64,000 bases of DNA from positions 1 through 64,000 of the forward strand of contig NZ_LGQZ01000028.1 of the NCBI RefSeq assembly GCF_003116015.1, read 5' to 3'. The position numbers and the translations under genes were made by a program. The notes under the pieces are model-generated. The model searched no databases, was not told the DNA's origin, and was given only the letters and a program-made list of their open reading frames with translations. Positions within the stretch are counted from its first letter, which is position 1; each line of letters begins with the position of its first letter. Below, one piece after another: positions 27,590 through 37,665 of the stretch. Source of the DNA: Azospirillum sp. TSO22-1 (GTDB lineage: Bacteria > Pseudomonadota > Alphaproteobacteria > Azospirillales > Azospirillaceae).

Positions 27590-28728
27590 TCCGCTGCCTC
27601 CGTGGCGTTGGCGTGGTTTCCGTTGTTGCCCGAGCGGCCGGCCAGGGCCAGCACGGCGTCGGCGAGCTTTGACGCGGCCTCGTCCGTGCCCCAGGCGGCG
27701 CTGGCCTGCGCAGCGCGCGCCAGTTCGGCCGGGTTGGACAGCAGCGCGGTCAGGCGCTGGGCCAGCGTTTCGGCGGTGAACTGCGGCTGCGGCACGTGCC
27801 AGGCGGCGCCGGCCGAGGCGACGGCCCGGGCGTTGGCGGTCTGGTGGTCGTCGGTGGCGAAGGGGTAGGGGACCAGCACCGCCGGCCGGCCGATGCAGGT
27901 CAGCTCGGCGACGGTGGAGGCGCCGGCGCGGGTGATGGCGAGGTGGGCCGAGGCCAGCCGCTCCGGCACGTCGCGGAAGAAGCTCTCCAGCTCGACCGAG
28001 CCGAGGGACAGCGGCGCCAGCGCGGCGCGCGCGCCCTCCAGGTCCTCCGGCCGGCACTGCTGCGCCAGATGGATGCGCCCGCGCAGGTCGGCCGGCAGCA
28101 GGGCGAGCGCCGCCGGGACGACCTCGCTGAAGACGCGTGCCCCCTGGCTGCCGCCCATGACGAGGAGGCGCACCGGGCCGTTGGCCGCGGGCACGTCGTA
28201 GAAGGCATGACGCTTGGCGGCGACGGCGGGACGCACCGGGTTGCCGGTCTGCACCAGCTTGGATGGGTCGGCGATGCCGGACACCGCGGGATAGGCGACG
28301 GCGACGCGGCGGGCGGACGCGAACAACAGGCGGTTGGCGCGGCCGAGCACGGCGTTCTGCTCGTGCAGCAGCACCGGCACGCCGGCGCGGCCGGCGGCGT
28401 AGACCGTGGGCACCGACGGGTAGCCGCCGAAGCCGACGACCGCGATGGGATCGAGCTGCTTCAGGAGCGTGCGCGCGTCGAACACGCCGAGCAGCAGCTG
28501 AACGCCGCCCTTCAGCTTGCCCAGCAGCCCGCCGGACGGCGAACCGGCGCGGATGCGGTGCACCGGCACCTCGGGCAGGCTGTCGCCGAAGGCGTGGCCG
28601 CGCCCGTCGGTGACCAGCGTCACGGTGTGGCCGCGCTTCAGCAACTCGCGGGCCAGCGCCTCCGCCGGGAAGATGTGGCCGCCGGTGCCGCCGGCCGCCA
28701 GGATGATCGGCTTGTTCGCCTTGGCCAT
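27586..28728 (-). CDS. murG: Peptidoglycan glycosyltransferase MurG (lipid II synthesis)
   Basis: A 380-residue GT-B fold enzyme at the inner face of the membrane that adds GlcNAc to lipid I to form lipid II. Motifs: ILAAGGTGGHIFPAEALA (first glycine loop), VGFGGYPSVPTVYAA, LLVMGGSQGARVF, and ITRAGASTVAEL with the GlcNAc-binding residues. The ATG at 28728 gives the conserved N-terminus and lies 5 bases from the ftsW stop. The C-terminus is Asn-rich. Confidence 0.96.
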   Translation of the reverse strand: MAKANKPIILAAGGTGGHIFPAEALARELLKRGHTVTLVTDGRGHAFGDSLPEVPVHRIRAGSPSGGLLGKLKGGVQLLLGVFDARTLLKQLDPIAVVGFGGYPSVPTVYAAGRAGVPVLLHEQNAVLGRANRLLFASARRVAVAYPAVSGIADPSKLVQTGNPVRPAVAAKRHAFYDVPAANGPVRLLVMGGSQGARVFSEVVPAALALLPADLRGRIHLAQQCRPEDLEGARAALAPLSLGSVELESFFRDVPERLASAHLAITRAGASTVAELTCIGRPAVLVPYPFATDDHQTANARAVASAGAAWHVPQPQFTAETLAQRLTALLSNPAELARAAQASAAWGTDEAASKLADAVLALAGRSGNNGNHANATEAAE

Positions 28729-28733
28729 GCCCG

Positions 28734-29855
28734 TCAGTCCCCCGGTCCGAAGCGCTTGCGGGTCAGCGCCAGCACCATGCCCATGCCGAAGCCGAGCGCC
28801 ATCAGCGACGAGCCGCCGTAGCTGATGAAGGGCAGCGTCATGCCCTTGGTCGGCATCAGGTGCAGCGACGAGCCCATGTTGATCGCCGCCTGCAGCCCGA
28901 ACTGGATCAGCAGGCCGGCCGCGGCGAGCAGCGCGAAGTAGTTGTTCTCGTTGAACACCCGGGCGAAGCCGCGCAGCACGATGAAGGCGAACAGGAAGAC
29001 GAGGAACAGGCAGAAGATCAGCCCCATCTCCTCGCCGGCGACGGCGAAGATGAAGTCGGCGTGGCTGTCCGGCAGCGAGAACTTGACCGTCCCCTGGCCC
29101 GGCCCGGTGCCGAGCAGGCCGCCGTTGGCGAACGCCTCCATGGAGCGGCTGACCTGGTAGTTGTCGCCGGCCGCCGGATCGAGGAAGCGGTCGATGCGGC
29201 TGGCGAAGTGCGGCAGCGTGAAGTACGCGCCGATCAGGCCGGCGACGCCCAGTCCGGCCAGGATCATCACCAGCAGGATGTTCAGGCCGGCCAGGAAGAA
29301 CTGGGTGAACCACACGGCGGAGACCACGAAGGTCATGCCCATGTCCGGCTGCAGGATCAGCCCGCCGACGGTCAGCCCGTACAGCGCCATCGACACCAGC
29401 GCGCCGGGGAAGCCCGGGTTGGTGCGCGACAGCGAGAACAGCCACGCCGCCACCACCGCAAAGGCCGGCTTGACGAACTCCGAGGGCTGGATCGACAGGC
29501 CGGGCACGTGGATCCAGCGCCGCGCGCCCTTGATCTCGACGCCGATCACCAGCGTGGCGAACACCAGCGCCAGCGCCGCGATGTACATGAACAGCGCCGC
29601 GCGCTTCACGCCCTTGGGCGACAGCAGCGAGATGCCGACCATGATCGCCACGGCCGGCGCCAGCATCATCAGGTGACGCTCGACGAAGTAGAAGGTGTCC
29701 TGGATGCCGATGCGCTCCGCCACCGGCGGGCTGGCGGCGGTGATCAGCACCGTGCCCAGGGCCATCAGCACGGCCAGCGCGCCGAGCTGCACGCGGTCGA
29801 TGGTCCACCACCAGCGGCCGAAGACGGACTGGTCGGTGCGGTCGAACGTGATCAT
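28734..29855 (-). CDS. ftsW: Lipid II polymerase FtsW (SEDS family)
   Basis: A 373-residue integral membrane protein with about ten helices. It polymerises glycan strands at the septum together with FtsI. SEDS signatures are visible: RWIHVPGLSIQPSEFVKPAF, LQPDMGMTFVVSAVWFTQFFLAG, and ISYGGSSLMALGFGMGMVLAL at the end. The start codon overlaps the murD stop by four bases, so translation is coupled. Confidence 0.96.
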   Translation of the reverse strand: MITFDRTDQSVFGRWWWTIDRVQLGALAVLMALGTVLITAASPPVAERIGIQDTFYFVERHLMMLAPAVAIMVGISLLSPKGVKRAALFMYIAALALVFATLVIGVEIKGARRWIHVPGLSIQPSEFVKPAFAVVAAWLFSLSRTNPGFPGALVSMALYGLTVGGLILQPDMGMTFVVSAVWFTQFFLAGLNILLVMILAGLGVAGLIGAYFTLPHFASRIDRFLDPAAGDNYQVSRSMEAFANGGLLGTGPGQGTVKFSLPDSHADFIFAVAGEEMGLIFCLFLVFLFAFIVLRGFARVFNENNYFALLAAAGLLIQFGLQAAINMGSSLHLMPTKGMTLPFISYGGSSLMALGFGMGMVLALTRKRFGPGD

Positions 29856-31237
29856 GCCGCACCTCCCAGGTCGTTCACGTATTTAGCGAACGCGTCGCCG
29901 CGCGCCTCGAAGCTGGTGAACTGGTCCCACGACGCGCAGGCCGGCGACAGCAGCACGCAGGCGTTCGCCTGCTTCTCGGCCAGCGCCAGCCCGGCGGCCT
30001 TCTGCACGGCCACGTCCAGCGTGCCGCAGCGGGTGTGCGGGACGTTGCGCTCGGCCAGCCACGCGGCGAAGGTTTCGCTCGCCTCGCCGATCAGGAAGGC
30101 GTGGCGGACGCGGCCCATGTAGCCGTCCAGGCCGCTCAGGCCGGTGCTCTTGGCCTGTCCGCCGAGGATCCAGTAGATCGGATCGAAGGTGGCCAGCGCC
30201 TTCTCGGCCGCGTCGGCGTTGGTCGCCTTGCTGTCGTTGACGAAGCGGACGCCGTCGATGGTGCGGATCAGCTGCTGGCGGTGCGCCAGGCCGGGGAAGG
30301 TCTTCATGGCGGCGACGATGGCCGGCGCCGGCACGCCCGCGGCCTTGCAGGCGGCGAAGGCGGCGGCGGCGTTCTGCCAGTTGTGCTTGCCCAGCAGCGT
30401 CGGGAAGCTCGCCAGCTCGGCGACGCGCTCGGCCTCGCCCCCGGTGTCGTCGATCAGCCAGCCGGCCTCGGCGTAGACGCCGCCCGGTACACGGCCCTGG
30501 GCGGAAATCGGCCAGACGTGCTGGTCGCCGACCGCCTTCAGATCCTCGAAGATTTTCCGGCAGATCGCGTCATCGACACCGATGACGGCGGTGCGCGGTT
30601 TGGTCTGACGGTGGAAAATCAGCTTTTTCGCGGCGACGTAGCCGTCCATGCCGCCGTGGCGGTCCAGATGGTCCGGCGTGACGTTGAGCAGCACCGCCAC
30701 GTCGAAGGTGATGGAGAGCGTCAGCTCCAGCTGGTAGCTCGACATCTCCAGCACGTAGGTGCCGCCGACGCCCAGCGGCTCCAGCGTCAGCACCGGCGTG
30801 CCCAGGTTGCCGCCCACCGCGACGCGGCGCCGGGCCTCGGTCATCACGTGGCCGATCAGCGACGTGGTGGTGGACTTGCCGTTGGTGCCGGTGATGCCGA
30901 CGTAGGCCGCGTCGCGCTCGGAGCGGGCCAGCAGCTCGATGTCGCAGACGATTTCCAGATTCGCGGCGCGCGCACGCTCGGCCACCGGGTGCGGCTTGGG
31001 GAAGGTGTGCGGGATGCCCGGCGACCAGACGACGGTGGTCAGCTCCGACAGGTCGGCGGTGCCGAGGTCGACGACGCGGTAGCCGGCGGCCTCCGCCTCG
31101 TCGCGCTTGGCCTGGCTGTCGTCCCACACCCAGACCTCGGCGCCGGCCTTGGCGAGCGCGTCGGCGGTGGCCATGCCGGACTTGCCGAGGCCCATGACCG
31201 CCACCGGCAGACCGTCCATATAGAAGAGGTTGATCAT
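29852..31237 (-). CDS. murD: UDP-N-acetylmuramoyl-L-alanine--D-glutamate ligase MurD
   Basis: A 461-residue cytosolic Mur ligase that adds D-Glu to UDP-MurNAc-L-Ala. Motifs: VAVMGLGKSGMATADAL (UDP-binding), ATP loop GITGTNGKSTTTSLIG, VLLNVTPDHLDRHGGMDGY, and FVNDSKATNADAAEKAL. The ATG at 31237 has a GAGGCAGG site and lies just beyond the mraY stop; a GTG at 31249 overlapping that stop has no ribosome-binding site. Length is normal. Confidence 0.95.
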   Translation of the reverse strand: MINLFYMDGLPVAVMGLGKSGMATADALAKAGAEVWVWDDSQAKRDEAEAAGYRVVDLGTADLSELTTVVWSPGIPHTFPKPHPVAERARAANLEIVCDIELLARSERDAAYVGITGTNGKSTTTSLIGHVMTEARRRVAVGGNLGTPVLTLEPLGVGGTYVLEMSSYQLELTLSITFDVAVLLNVTPDHLDRHGGMDGYVAAKKLIFHRQTKPRTAVIGVDDAICRKIFEDLKAVGDQHVWPISAQGRVPGGVYAEAGWLIDDTGGEAERVAELASFPTLLGKHNWQNAAAAFAACKAAGVPAPAIVAAMKTFPGLAHRQQLIRTIDGVRFVNDSKATNADAAEKALATFDPIYWILGGQAKSTGLSGLDGYMGRVRHAFLIGEASETFAAWLAERNVPHTRCGTLDVAVQKAAGLALAEKQANACVLLSPACASWDQFTSFEARGDAFAKYVNDLGGAA

Positions 31238-31245
31238 GGCCTGCC

Positions 31246-32331
31246 TCACCGCAGTTTCAGGGTGGAGAGGCCGACCAGCGCCAGCACGCCGGCGATGATC
31301 CAGAAGCGGATGACAACCGTCGGCTCGGCCCAGCCCTTCTTCTCAAAGTGATGGTGCAGCGGCGCCATGCGGAAGACGCGCTTGCCCGTCAGCTTGAAGG
31401 AGGCGACCTGGACGATCACCGACACCGTCTCCAGCACGAACAGGCCGCCGATGATCGCCAGCACGATCTCGTGCTTGGTCACCACCGCGACGGCGCCGAG
31501 CGCACCGCCCAGCGACAGCGAGCCGGTGTCGCCCATGAACACCATGGCCGGCGGGGCGTTGAACCACAGGAAGCCGATGCCGGCGCCGATCAGCGCGCCG
31601 CAGAACACCGCCAGCTCGCCGGCGCCCGGCACGTGGTGGATCTGCAGGTAGTTGGAGAAGATCGCGTTGCCGGTCAGGTAGGCGATCAGGCCGAAGCAGC
31701 CCGCCGCGATGATCGAGGGCACGATGGCCAGCCCATCCAGGCCGTCGGTCAGGTTCACCGCGTTCGACGCGCCGACCATGATGAAGGCGCCGAACGGGAT
31801 GAAGAACCAGCTCAGCTGGATCAGCACGTCCTTGAAGAACGGCACCGCGACGCCGCCGGCCAGCGCCGGCGGTTCCAGCAGCATGACCAGCGTCGTGGCG
31901 ATCAGGCCGATGGCGATCTCCCAGCCCATGCGGAAGCGGCCGGACAGGCCCTTGGTGTTGCGCTTGGTCAGCTTCTGGTAGTCGTCGCCGAAGCCGATCA
32001 GGCCATAGCCGACGGTCACGAACAGCACGATCCAGGTGTAGGCGTTGGCGACGTCCATCCACAGGATGGTGCTGATCGTCGTGGCGATCATGATCATCAG
32101 GCCGCCCATGGTGGGCGTGCCCTTCTTCTTGAAGTGCGTCTCCGGCCCGTCGGCGCGGATCGGCTGGCCCTCGCCCTGCTTGTGCTTCAGCCAGGCGATC
32201 AGGCGCGGAAAGAAGACGAAGCTGATGACCAGCGCGGTGATCACCGCGCCGCCGGTGCGGAAGGTCAGGTAGCGGAACAGGTTGAACGGCGTGAAGACGT
32301 CCGACAGCGGGAAGAGGAGGTTGTACAGCAT
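31246..32331 (-). CDS. mraY: Phospho-N-acetylmuramoyl-pentapeptide transferase MraY
   Basis: A 361-residue, ten-helix membrane enzyme that transfers phospho-MurNAc-pentapeptide to undecaprenyl phosphate to make lipid I. Motifs: [50 protein letters not shown] with the catalytic aspartates, and the histidine loop [15 protein letters not shown]. It follows murF with seven bases between stop and start. Confidence 0.97.
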   Translation of the reverse strand: MLYNLLFPLSDVFTPFNLFRYLTFRTGGAVITALVISFVFFPRLIAWLKHKQGEGQPIRADGPETHFKKKGTPTMGGLMIMIATTISTILWMDVANAYTWIVLFVTVGYGLIGFGDDYQKLTKRNTKGLSGRFRMGWEIAIGLIATTLVMLLEPPALAGGVAVPFFKDVLIQLSWFFIPFGAFIMVGASNAVNLTDGLDGLAIVPSIIAAGCFGLIAYLTGNAIFSNYLQIHHVPGAGELAVFCGALIGAGIGFLWFNAPPAMVFMGDTGSLSLGGALGAVAVVTKHEIVLAIIGGLFVLETVSVIVQVASFKLTGKRVFRMAPLHHHFEKKGWAEPTVVIRFWIIAGVLALVGLSTLKLR

Positions 32332-32338
32332 CCGGAAC

Positions 32339-33799
32339 TCAGCCCCGCTGACCGTTGACGGCGGCCTGCGGCCGGGTGGAGGAGGCGTTCTGGTCGAGCG
32401 CGGACAGCGCCTCGACCACCAGCGCCATGCGGCTCCCGGCGGAGCCCTTGACCAGGACCACGTCGCCGCCGCGCACGTCGGCGGCCAGCAGCGGCGCCAG
32501 CGCCTTGCTGTCCTCGGCGTACTTGCCGCGCATGGAGGCGGGCAGGCGGTCCCACAGCGCCTTCATGTGCGGGCCGCAGCAGTAGACGGTGTCGATGTGT
32601 GCAGCCTTGAGCGGCGTGGAAAGGCCGGCGTGCAGCGGATCGGCGCGGGTGCCCAGCTCGCGCATGTCGCCCAGCACGGCGATGCGGCGGCCGCCGGCGC
32701 CGGGATCGACCGTGCCCAGCACCTCGACGCTGGCGGCGACCGACACCGGGCTGGCGTTGTAGCTCTCGTCGATCAGCGTGAAGGCGCCGTGCGCCAGCTG
32801 GACGCGCTTGCGCGTGCCGCGGCCCTTGACCGGCTGCAGGGTGGACAGCGCGCGCGCCGCGGTGGCGAGGTCGCCGCCGGCCGCGCGCACCGCCAGCAGC
32901 ACGGCGAGGCTGTTCATCACCCAGTGCTTGCCGGGCAGCGACAGGCAGTACTGGATGCGCTCCCCCTTGAACGACGCGGTGACGGTCGAGCAGGTGGCGT
33001 GCAGCGAGCAGTCGAGCAGCCGCGCCTCGGCGTCCTCGTGGCTGCCGAAGCCCCAGATGCGGCCCAGCCCCTGGGTGCGGGCGGCGGCCAGCAGCCGGCC
33101 GAAGTGCGGGTTGTCGCGGTTCAGCACGGCGACGCCCTGCGGCGTCATGCCCTCGAAGATCTCGGCCTTGGCGTCGGCGATGGACTCCACCGTGGCGAAG
33201 AACTCCAGGTGCACCGCCTCGACCGTGGTGATGACGGCGACCTCCGGCTGCACGAGGCGCGACAGCGGCCCCAGCTCGCCGGCGTGGTTCATGCCCAGCT
33301 CGAAGACGGCGAACTGGCTGTCCTCGGGCATGCGCGCCAGCGACAGCGGCACGCCCCAGTGGTTGTTCAGCGACCCCTCGGTGGCGAAGGTGCGCCCTTG
33401 CGCCGACAGGCAGTGGCGCAGCGCTTCCTTGGTGCCGGTCTTGCCGACCGAGCCGGTGACGCCGATGACGCGGGCCTTGGTGCGCATCCGCGCGACGCGC
33501 CCCAGATCGGTCAGGCCGGCCAGCGTGTCCTCGACCGCCAGCAGCGGGGCGTCGGCGGCGACGCCCGCCGGCACGCGGCTGACCATCGCCGCGGCGGCGC
33601 CGCTGGCCAGCGCCTGCGCGACGAAGTCGTGCCCGTCGAAGTTCGGCCCCTGGATGGCGACGAAGAGGTCGCCGGGCTCGACCTTGCGGCTGTCGATCGA
33701 CACGCCGGTGGCGCGCCAGGGGGTGCTCGCCTGGCCGCCCGTGGCGGCGGCGGCGTCCTCGGCGGTCCACAGGACCGGCTTCCGGGCGTTTTCGCTCAT
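32339..33799 (-). CDS. murF: UDP-MurNAc-tripeptide--D-Ala-D-Ala ligase MurF
   Basis: A 486-residue cytosolic Mur ligase that adds the D-Ala-D-Ala dipeptide. Motifs: [20 protein letters not shown] (UDP-binding), ATP loop [34 protein letters not shown], and [20 protein letters not shown]. The start overlaps the murE stop as ATGA. It uses the ddl product encoded downstream in the same cluster. Confidence 0.96.
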   Translation of the reverse strand: MSENARKPVLWTAEDAAAATGGQASTPWRATGVSIDSRKVEPGDLFVAIQGPNFDGHDFVAQALASGAAAAMVSRVPAGVAADAPLLAVEDTLAGLTDLGRVARMRTKARVIGVTGSVGKTGTKEALRHCLSAQGRTFATEGSLNNHWGVPLSLARMPEDSQFAVFELGMNHAGELGPLSRLVQPEVAVITTVEAVHLEFFATVESIADAKAEIFEGMTPQGVAVLNRDNPHFGRLLAAARTQGLGRIWGFGSHEDAEARLLDCSLHATCSTVTASFKGERIQYCLSLPGKHWVMNSLAVLLAVRAAGGDLATAARALSTLQPVKGRGTRKRVQLAHGAFTLIDESYNASPVSVAASVEVLGTVDPGAGGRRIAVLGDMRELGTRADPLHAGLSTPLKAAHIDTVYCCGPHMKALWDRLPASMRGKYAEDSKALAPLLAADVRGGDVVLVKGSAGSRMALVVEALSALDQNASSTRPQAAVNGQRG

Positions 33800-35259
33800 G
33801 CTCCGGTGATCTCCGCTACGGCGGCCCGGGCCTCGGCCGCGTCGTCGAACGGCCGCACCTCGGTGCCGACAATCTGTCCCTGCTCGTGTCCCTTGCCGGC
33901 GATGACCAGCAGGTCGTCGGGGGCCAGCCCCCGAACGGCCGCGCGGATCGCCGCGTGACGGTCGCCGATCTCCTCGGCTTCCCTGTAGCCTGCGAGCACC
34001 TCGGCCCGGACGGACGCCGGATCCTCGGTGCGCGGGTTGTCGTCGGTGACGATGACCCGGTCGGCCAGTCGGCCGGCCAGCTCGGCCATCACCGGACGCT
34101 TGCCGCGGTCGCGGTCGCCGCCGCAGCCGAACACCACGACCAGTTTCCCGGCCGCGTGCGGGCGGAGCGCCGTCAGCACCGTCTCCAGCGCGTCCGGCGT
34201 GTGGGCGAAGTCCACGAACACCGGCGCCCCGTTGGGGTGCGTCGCCACGTGCTGCATGCGCCCCTTGACGCCGTCCAGCGCCGTCAGGGCCTCGACCGCC
34301 CGATCGACCTCACTCTCCGCATCCGAGCCCGTGGCGAGCACGAGACCCAGCGCGCACAGCGCGTTCCACGCCTGGAAGCGGCCGACCAGCGGCAGTTCCA
34401 CTGTGTGCTCGCGCCCGAGGACCGTCAGGTGCAGGCGCTGCCCGTGCGGCATCGGCTCCACGCTGCGGACCGTCAGCTCGCGGCCGGCGAACCCATACCC
34501 GAACAGGCGGTGACCGCGTTGGGTACAAATCTCGGCGAGCGCGGAAAATTCCGGCGAGTCCGCGTTCAGCACGGCGCCGCCGCCCGGTGACAAAACGCGG
34601 CCGAACAGCAGCGCCTTCGCTTCCGCGTAGGCTTCCATGGAGCCGTGATAGTCCAGGTGGTCGCGGGTGAGGTTCGTGAATCCCGCAGCGCTGACCCGCA
34701 CCCCGTCGAGGCGGAACTGGTCCAGCCCGTGGCTCGACGCCTCCATGGCGAGGTGGTCGACGCCGGCGTCCGCCACCTCGGCGAGCGTCCGGTGCAGCAG
34801 CACCGGATCGGGGGTGGTCATGGCGCCGTACCTGTCCACGCCGGGGCCGGTGATGCCCAGCGTCCCCAGCGCCGCCGCCTTGTGGCCGAGCGCCGTCCAC
34901 AGCTGGCGGGCGAACTGCACGGTGGAGGTCTTGCCGTTGGTGCCGGTCACCGCCACCACCGTCTCCGGCTGGCGGCCGTGGAACGCGGCGGCCATGCGGG
35001 CGAAGGCCAGGCGCGGCTGGTCGTCCTCGATCAGCACGGCGGTCGAGCCGGCGGGCAGGGTGGTGCCGCGCGGCGCCAGCACGGCGGCGGCGCCGCTGGC
35101 CAGCGCACCCTCGATGAAGGCGCGGCCGTCCGCCTTGGTCCCGGGCAGGGCCGCAAACACAAAACCGGGCTGGACCGCGCGGGAGTCGGCGGTCAGCCCG
35201 GTCACGTCGATGTCGCGGACCTGAGGATGGTCAGCGGGTAGGAGGCGGGACAGAAGCAA
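33796..35259 (-). CDS. murE: UDP-MurNAc-L-Ala-D-Glu--meso-diaminopimelate ligase MurE
   Basis: A 487-residue cytosolic Mur ligase that adds the third stem-peptide residue. Motifs: TGLTADSRAVQPGFVFAALPG, ATP loop VAVTGTNGKTSTVQFAR, NLTRDHLDYHGSMEAYAEAK, and DDNPRTEDP, the DNPR signature for meso-diaminopimelate. A TTG at 35259 is chosen because a strong GGGGGAG site sits six bases upstream and the protein then starts with the conserved MLLSRLLP. A GTG at 35313 would add 18 Ser/Thr-rich residues. With TTG the gene overlaps the ftsI end by 29 bases. No ATG is available near the start. Confidence 0.92.
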   Translation of the reverse strand: MLLSRLLPADHPQVRDIDVTGLTADSRAVQPGFVFAALPGTKADGRAFIEGALASGAAAVLAPRGTTLPAGSTAVLIEDDQPRLAFARMAAAFHGRQPETVVAVTGTNGKTSTVQFARQLWTALGHKAAALGTLGITGPGVDRYGAMTTPDPVLLHRTLAEVADAGVDHLAMEASSHGLDQFRLDGVRVSAAGFTNLTRDHLDYHGSMEAYAEAKALLFGRVLSPGGGAVLNADSPEFSALAEICTQRGHRLFGYGFAGRELTVRSVEPMPHGQRLHLTVLGREHTVELPLVGRFQAWNALCALGLVLATGSDAESEVDRAVEALTALDGVKGRMQHVATHPNGAPVFVDFAHTPDALETVLTALRPHAAGKLVVVFGCGGDRDRGKRPVMAELAGRLADRVIVTDDNPRTEDPASVRAEVLAGYREAEEIGDRHAAIRAAVRGLAPDDLLVIAGKGHEQGQIVGTEVRPFDDAAEARAAVAEITGA

Positions 35260-36997
35260 CGGTGCTCCCCCGGGCTGGAATGGTGCCGTTGATGTTGATG
35301 TCGACCGCCGCACGGACGTCCGGCGAGTTCTCGTCCACCGGCTGGACGCCGAGCAGCGGGCCGATCTGCTTGACGATGCGCCCCGCCGTCGGCGCCGCCA
35401 CCCAGCCGCCGGTGGCGAAGCCGTAGGTCTTGGCGGTCGCCTTCGGCTCGTCGATCAGCACATAGACAATGTATTTCGGATCGTGCATCGGGAAGGCGCC
35501 GAGGAACGACGACATGCGCGCGTTCTTGACGTAGTGGCGCCCCTTCTGCTTGTCGGCGGTACCGGTCTTGCCGCCCACGACGTAGCCCGGCGCGGCGGCG
35601 CCCTTGGCCGTGCCCTCCGTCACCACCAGCCGGAACAGCCGGCGCATGACGTCGGAGGTCTGCGCGGACAGCACCCGCTCGCCCGGGATCTCGGCGTTCG
35701 GGTCGCGCTTGACCAGGGTCGGCGGGTGCATGATGCCGCCGTTGATCACCGACGCGGCGGCCGCCACCGTGTGCATCGGGCTGACCGAGATGCCGTGGCC
35801 GAACGAGATGGTCATGGCGTTGATCTCGCGCCAGGGGTTCGGCACCAGCGGCCAGCCGTTCTCCGGCAGCTCCAGCGAGCTCGGGCGCATGAAGCCCATC
35901 TTCTGCATGAAGGCGCGCTGCGTCGGGATGCCCGCGGTCAGCGCCATGCGGACCGAGCCGATGTTGGACGAGTGCTGGAAGATCTCCGCCACCGTCAGCG
36001 CGCGGTGCATGTTGTGATAGTCGCTGATGGTGAAGCGGCCGATGGAGATCGACTTGGACGCGTCGAACAGGTCGGTCGGGCGCACCTTGCCCGATTCCAG
36101 CGACATCGCCGTGTTGAAGATCTTGAAGGTGGAGCCCATCTCGAACACGCCGAGCGTCGCCCGGTTGAACAGCGTGTCCTGGTCCAGCCCCGTGGGATCG
36201 TGCGGGTCGAAGTCGGGCAGCGACACCATCGCCAGCACTTCGCCGGTCTTGACGTCGAAGACCATGCCGGCCGCGCCCACCGCGCGGAACTCCTCCACCG
36301 CGGCCGAGACCTCCTTCTTCAGGATGTGCTGCAGGCGCAGGTCGAGCGAGAGCTGAAGCGGCGTCGGGTCGTTGCGCAGCCGGCTGTCGAAGCCGCGCTC
36401 CAGCCCCGCCAGGCCGTTGTTGTCGATGCCGGTGTAGCCGATGACGTGCGAGGCCAGCTGGGTCGCCGGGTAGAAGCGGCGCTCCTCGCGCTCGAAGTAC
36501 AGGCCCGGCAGGCCCAGCCGGTGCACCTGCGCCTGCTGGCGCGGCGTCAGGTTGCGCTTGATCCAGACGAAGCGCTTCTCGCTGGCGAGCTTGTCGTAGA
36601 CCTCCTTGTAGTCCAGCTCCGGCAGCACGGAGACCAGCTTGCGCGCGGCCTCCTTGGCGTCGATGACCACCTTGGGGTCGGCGTGCAGCGAGGCGGTGGC
36701 CAGCGAGGTTGCCAGCAGGTTGCCGTTGCGGTCGACGATGTCGGCGCGGCCGACCGGCGGGGCGTGCGCCTCGGCGGCCTGGATCTGCCGCGGCTCGGCG
36801 CCGCCGCGCAGCAGCGTGGCGTCCACCAGCTTGGCGCCGATGGCGGAGAAGGCGAGCGTGACCACGGCCGCGGTCACCATCAGGCGGTTGCGCGTCTGCT
36901 CCAGCGCGACGGAGAGCGAGCTGCGCGGCTTGCTCACCGTCGGCGCGGAGGCGTAGACCGCCCCGATGGGATCGTAGCCGAGCCGCGAATCGCTCAT
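35231..36997 (-). CDS. ftsI: Septal peptidoglycan transpeptidase FtsI (PBP3)
   Basis: A 588-residue class B penicillin-binding protein. A cytoplasmic tail and one transmembrane helix (about 38-58) are followed by the pedestal domain (RADIVDRNGNLLATSL) and the transpeptidase domain with FEMGSTFKIFN (active-site SxxK), HSSNIGS (SxN) and VGGKTGTADK (KTG). It crosslinks septal peptidoglycan with FtsW. The ATG overlaps the ftsL stop by four bases; longer frames are not conserved. Confidence 0.96.
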   Translation of the reverse strand: MSDSRLGYDPIGAVYASAPTVSKPRSSLSVALEQTRNRLMVTAAVVTLAFSAIGAKLVDATLLRGGAEPRQIQAAEAHAPPVGRADIVDRNGNLLATSLATASLHADPKVVIDAKEAARKLVSVLPELDYKEVYDKLASEKRFVWIKRNLTPRQQAQVHRLGLPGLYFEREERRFYPATQLASHVIGYTGIDNNGLAGLERGFDSRLRNDPTPLQLSLDLRLQHILKKEVSAAVEEFRAVGAAGMVFDVKTGEVLAMVSLPDFDPHDPTGLDQDTLFNRATLGVFEMGSTFKIFNTAMSLESGKVRPTDLFDASKSISIGRFTISDYHNMHRALTVAEIFQHSSNIGSVRMALTAGIPTQRAFMQKMGFMRPSSLELPENGWPLVPNPWREINAMTISFGHGISVSPMHTVAAAASVINGGIMHPPTLVKRDPNAEIPGERVLSAQTSDVMRRLFRLVVTEGTAKGAAAPGYVVGGKTGTADKQKGRHYVKNARMSSFLGAFPMHDPKYIVYVLIDEPKATAKTYGFATGGWVAAPTAGRIVKQIGPLLGVQPVDENSPDVRAAVDININGTIPARGSTVASVPPPTR

Positions 36998-37665
36998 CGA
37001 TTGCCTCCGAGGCGGGCGATCATCACGCCCAGCGAATCGGACTTCGGCGGGGCCGGCGGCTGCTGCCTGGCGCTGGCCGGGATCAGGTTCTTCGGCGGCG
37101 TCATGGTCTGCGGCGACGGCTGCTGCGGCTGCTTGACCACCGCCGGCTGCGCCTTGGGCGCCACCTTGGCGGCGGCCGGCTCGATGATGGCCGTGGGGGC
37201 GGCCGGGGCCTGCTGGGCGGGCGGGGCAGGGACCTTGGCCGGGGCGGCGGGCGCCGACTTCATGACGGCCGGAGTGGCGACCGGAGCCGGCGCGGCGGCG
37301 GGAGCCGACACCCTGACGATGCCGCTCTGCGTCTGCAGCGGCGACAGGCCGGCCATCGGCGGGATCTCCGGCAGCGGGGCAGGGGCCGGGCGCATCGGGA
37401 TGATCTCGGCGGAGGCGACGAACTGCCGGGCGTCGGTCGGGCGCAGCGACAGGTGCGTGCGCGCCAGCGTCTCCAGCCGCGACGGGTCGTTCATGTAGCT
37501 CCACTCGGCCTTCAGGATCTGGATGGCTTCCTGTTCGGCGATGATCTTGCGGTTCAGCGTCGCGAGCTGCTCCTCGCGGTTCTGCACCGTGTAGCTGGTC
37601 TGGAAGAGGACGGCGCCGGCGGCACCGGCCAGCCCGAGCCAGACCAGAGCGGATTTGCCCTTCAT
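36994..37665 (-). CDS. ftsL: Cell division protein FtsL with long Pro/Ala-rich tail
   Basis: A 223-residue bitopic protein. A short cytoplasmic start leads to one membrane helix (about residues 5-24) and a periplasmic coiled coil (25-80, [21 protein letters not shown], ending [12 protein letters not shown]), the hallmark of FtsL. Residues from about 95 to 223 are a Pro/Ala/Gln-rich extension, roughly doubling the usual length of about 110 residues. Its position between rsmH and ftsI and overlaps of four bases at both ends fix the identity. The tail is predicted to be disordered in the periplasm. Confidence 0.9.
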   Translation of the reverse strand: MKGKSALVWLGLAGAAGAVLFQTSYTVQNREEQLATLNRKIIAEQEAIQILKAEWSYMNDPSRLETLARTHLSLRPTDARQFVASAEIIPMRPAPAPLPEIPPMAGLSPLQTQSGIVRVSAPAAAPAPVATPAVMKSAPAAPAKVPAPPAQQAPAAPTAIIEPAAAKVAPKAQPAVVKQPQQPSPQTMTPPKNLIPASARQQPPAPPKSDSLGVMIARLGGNR

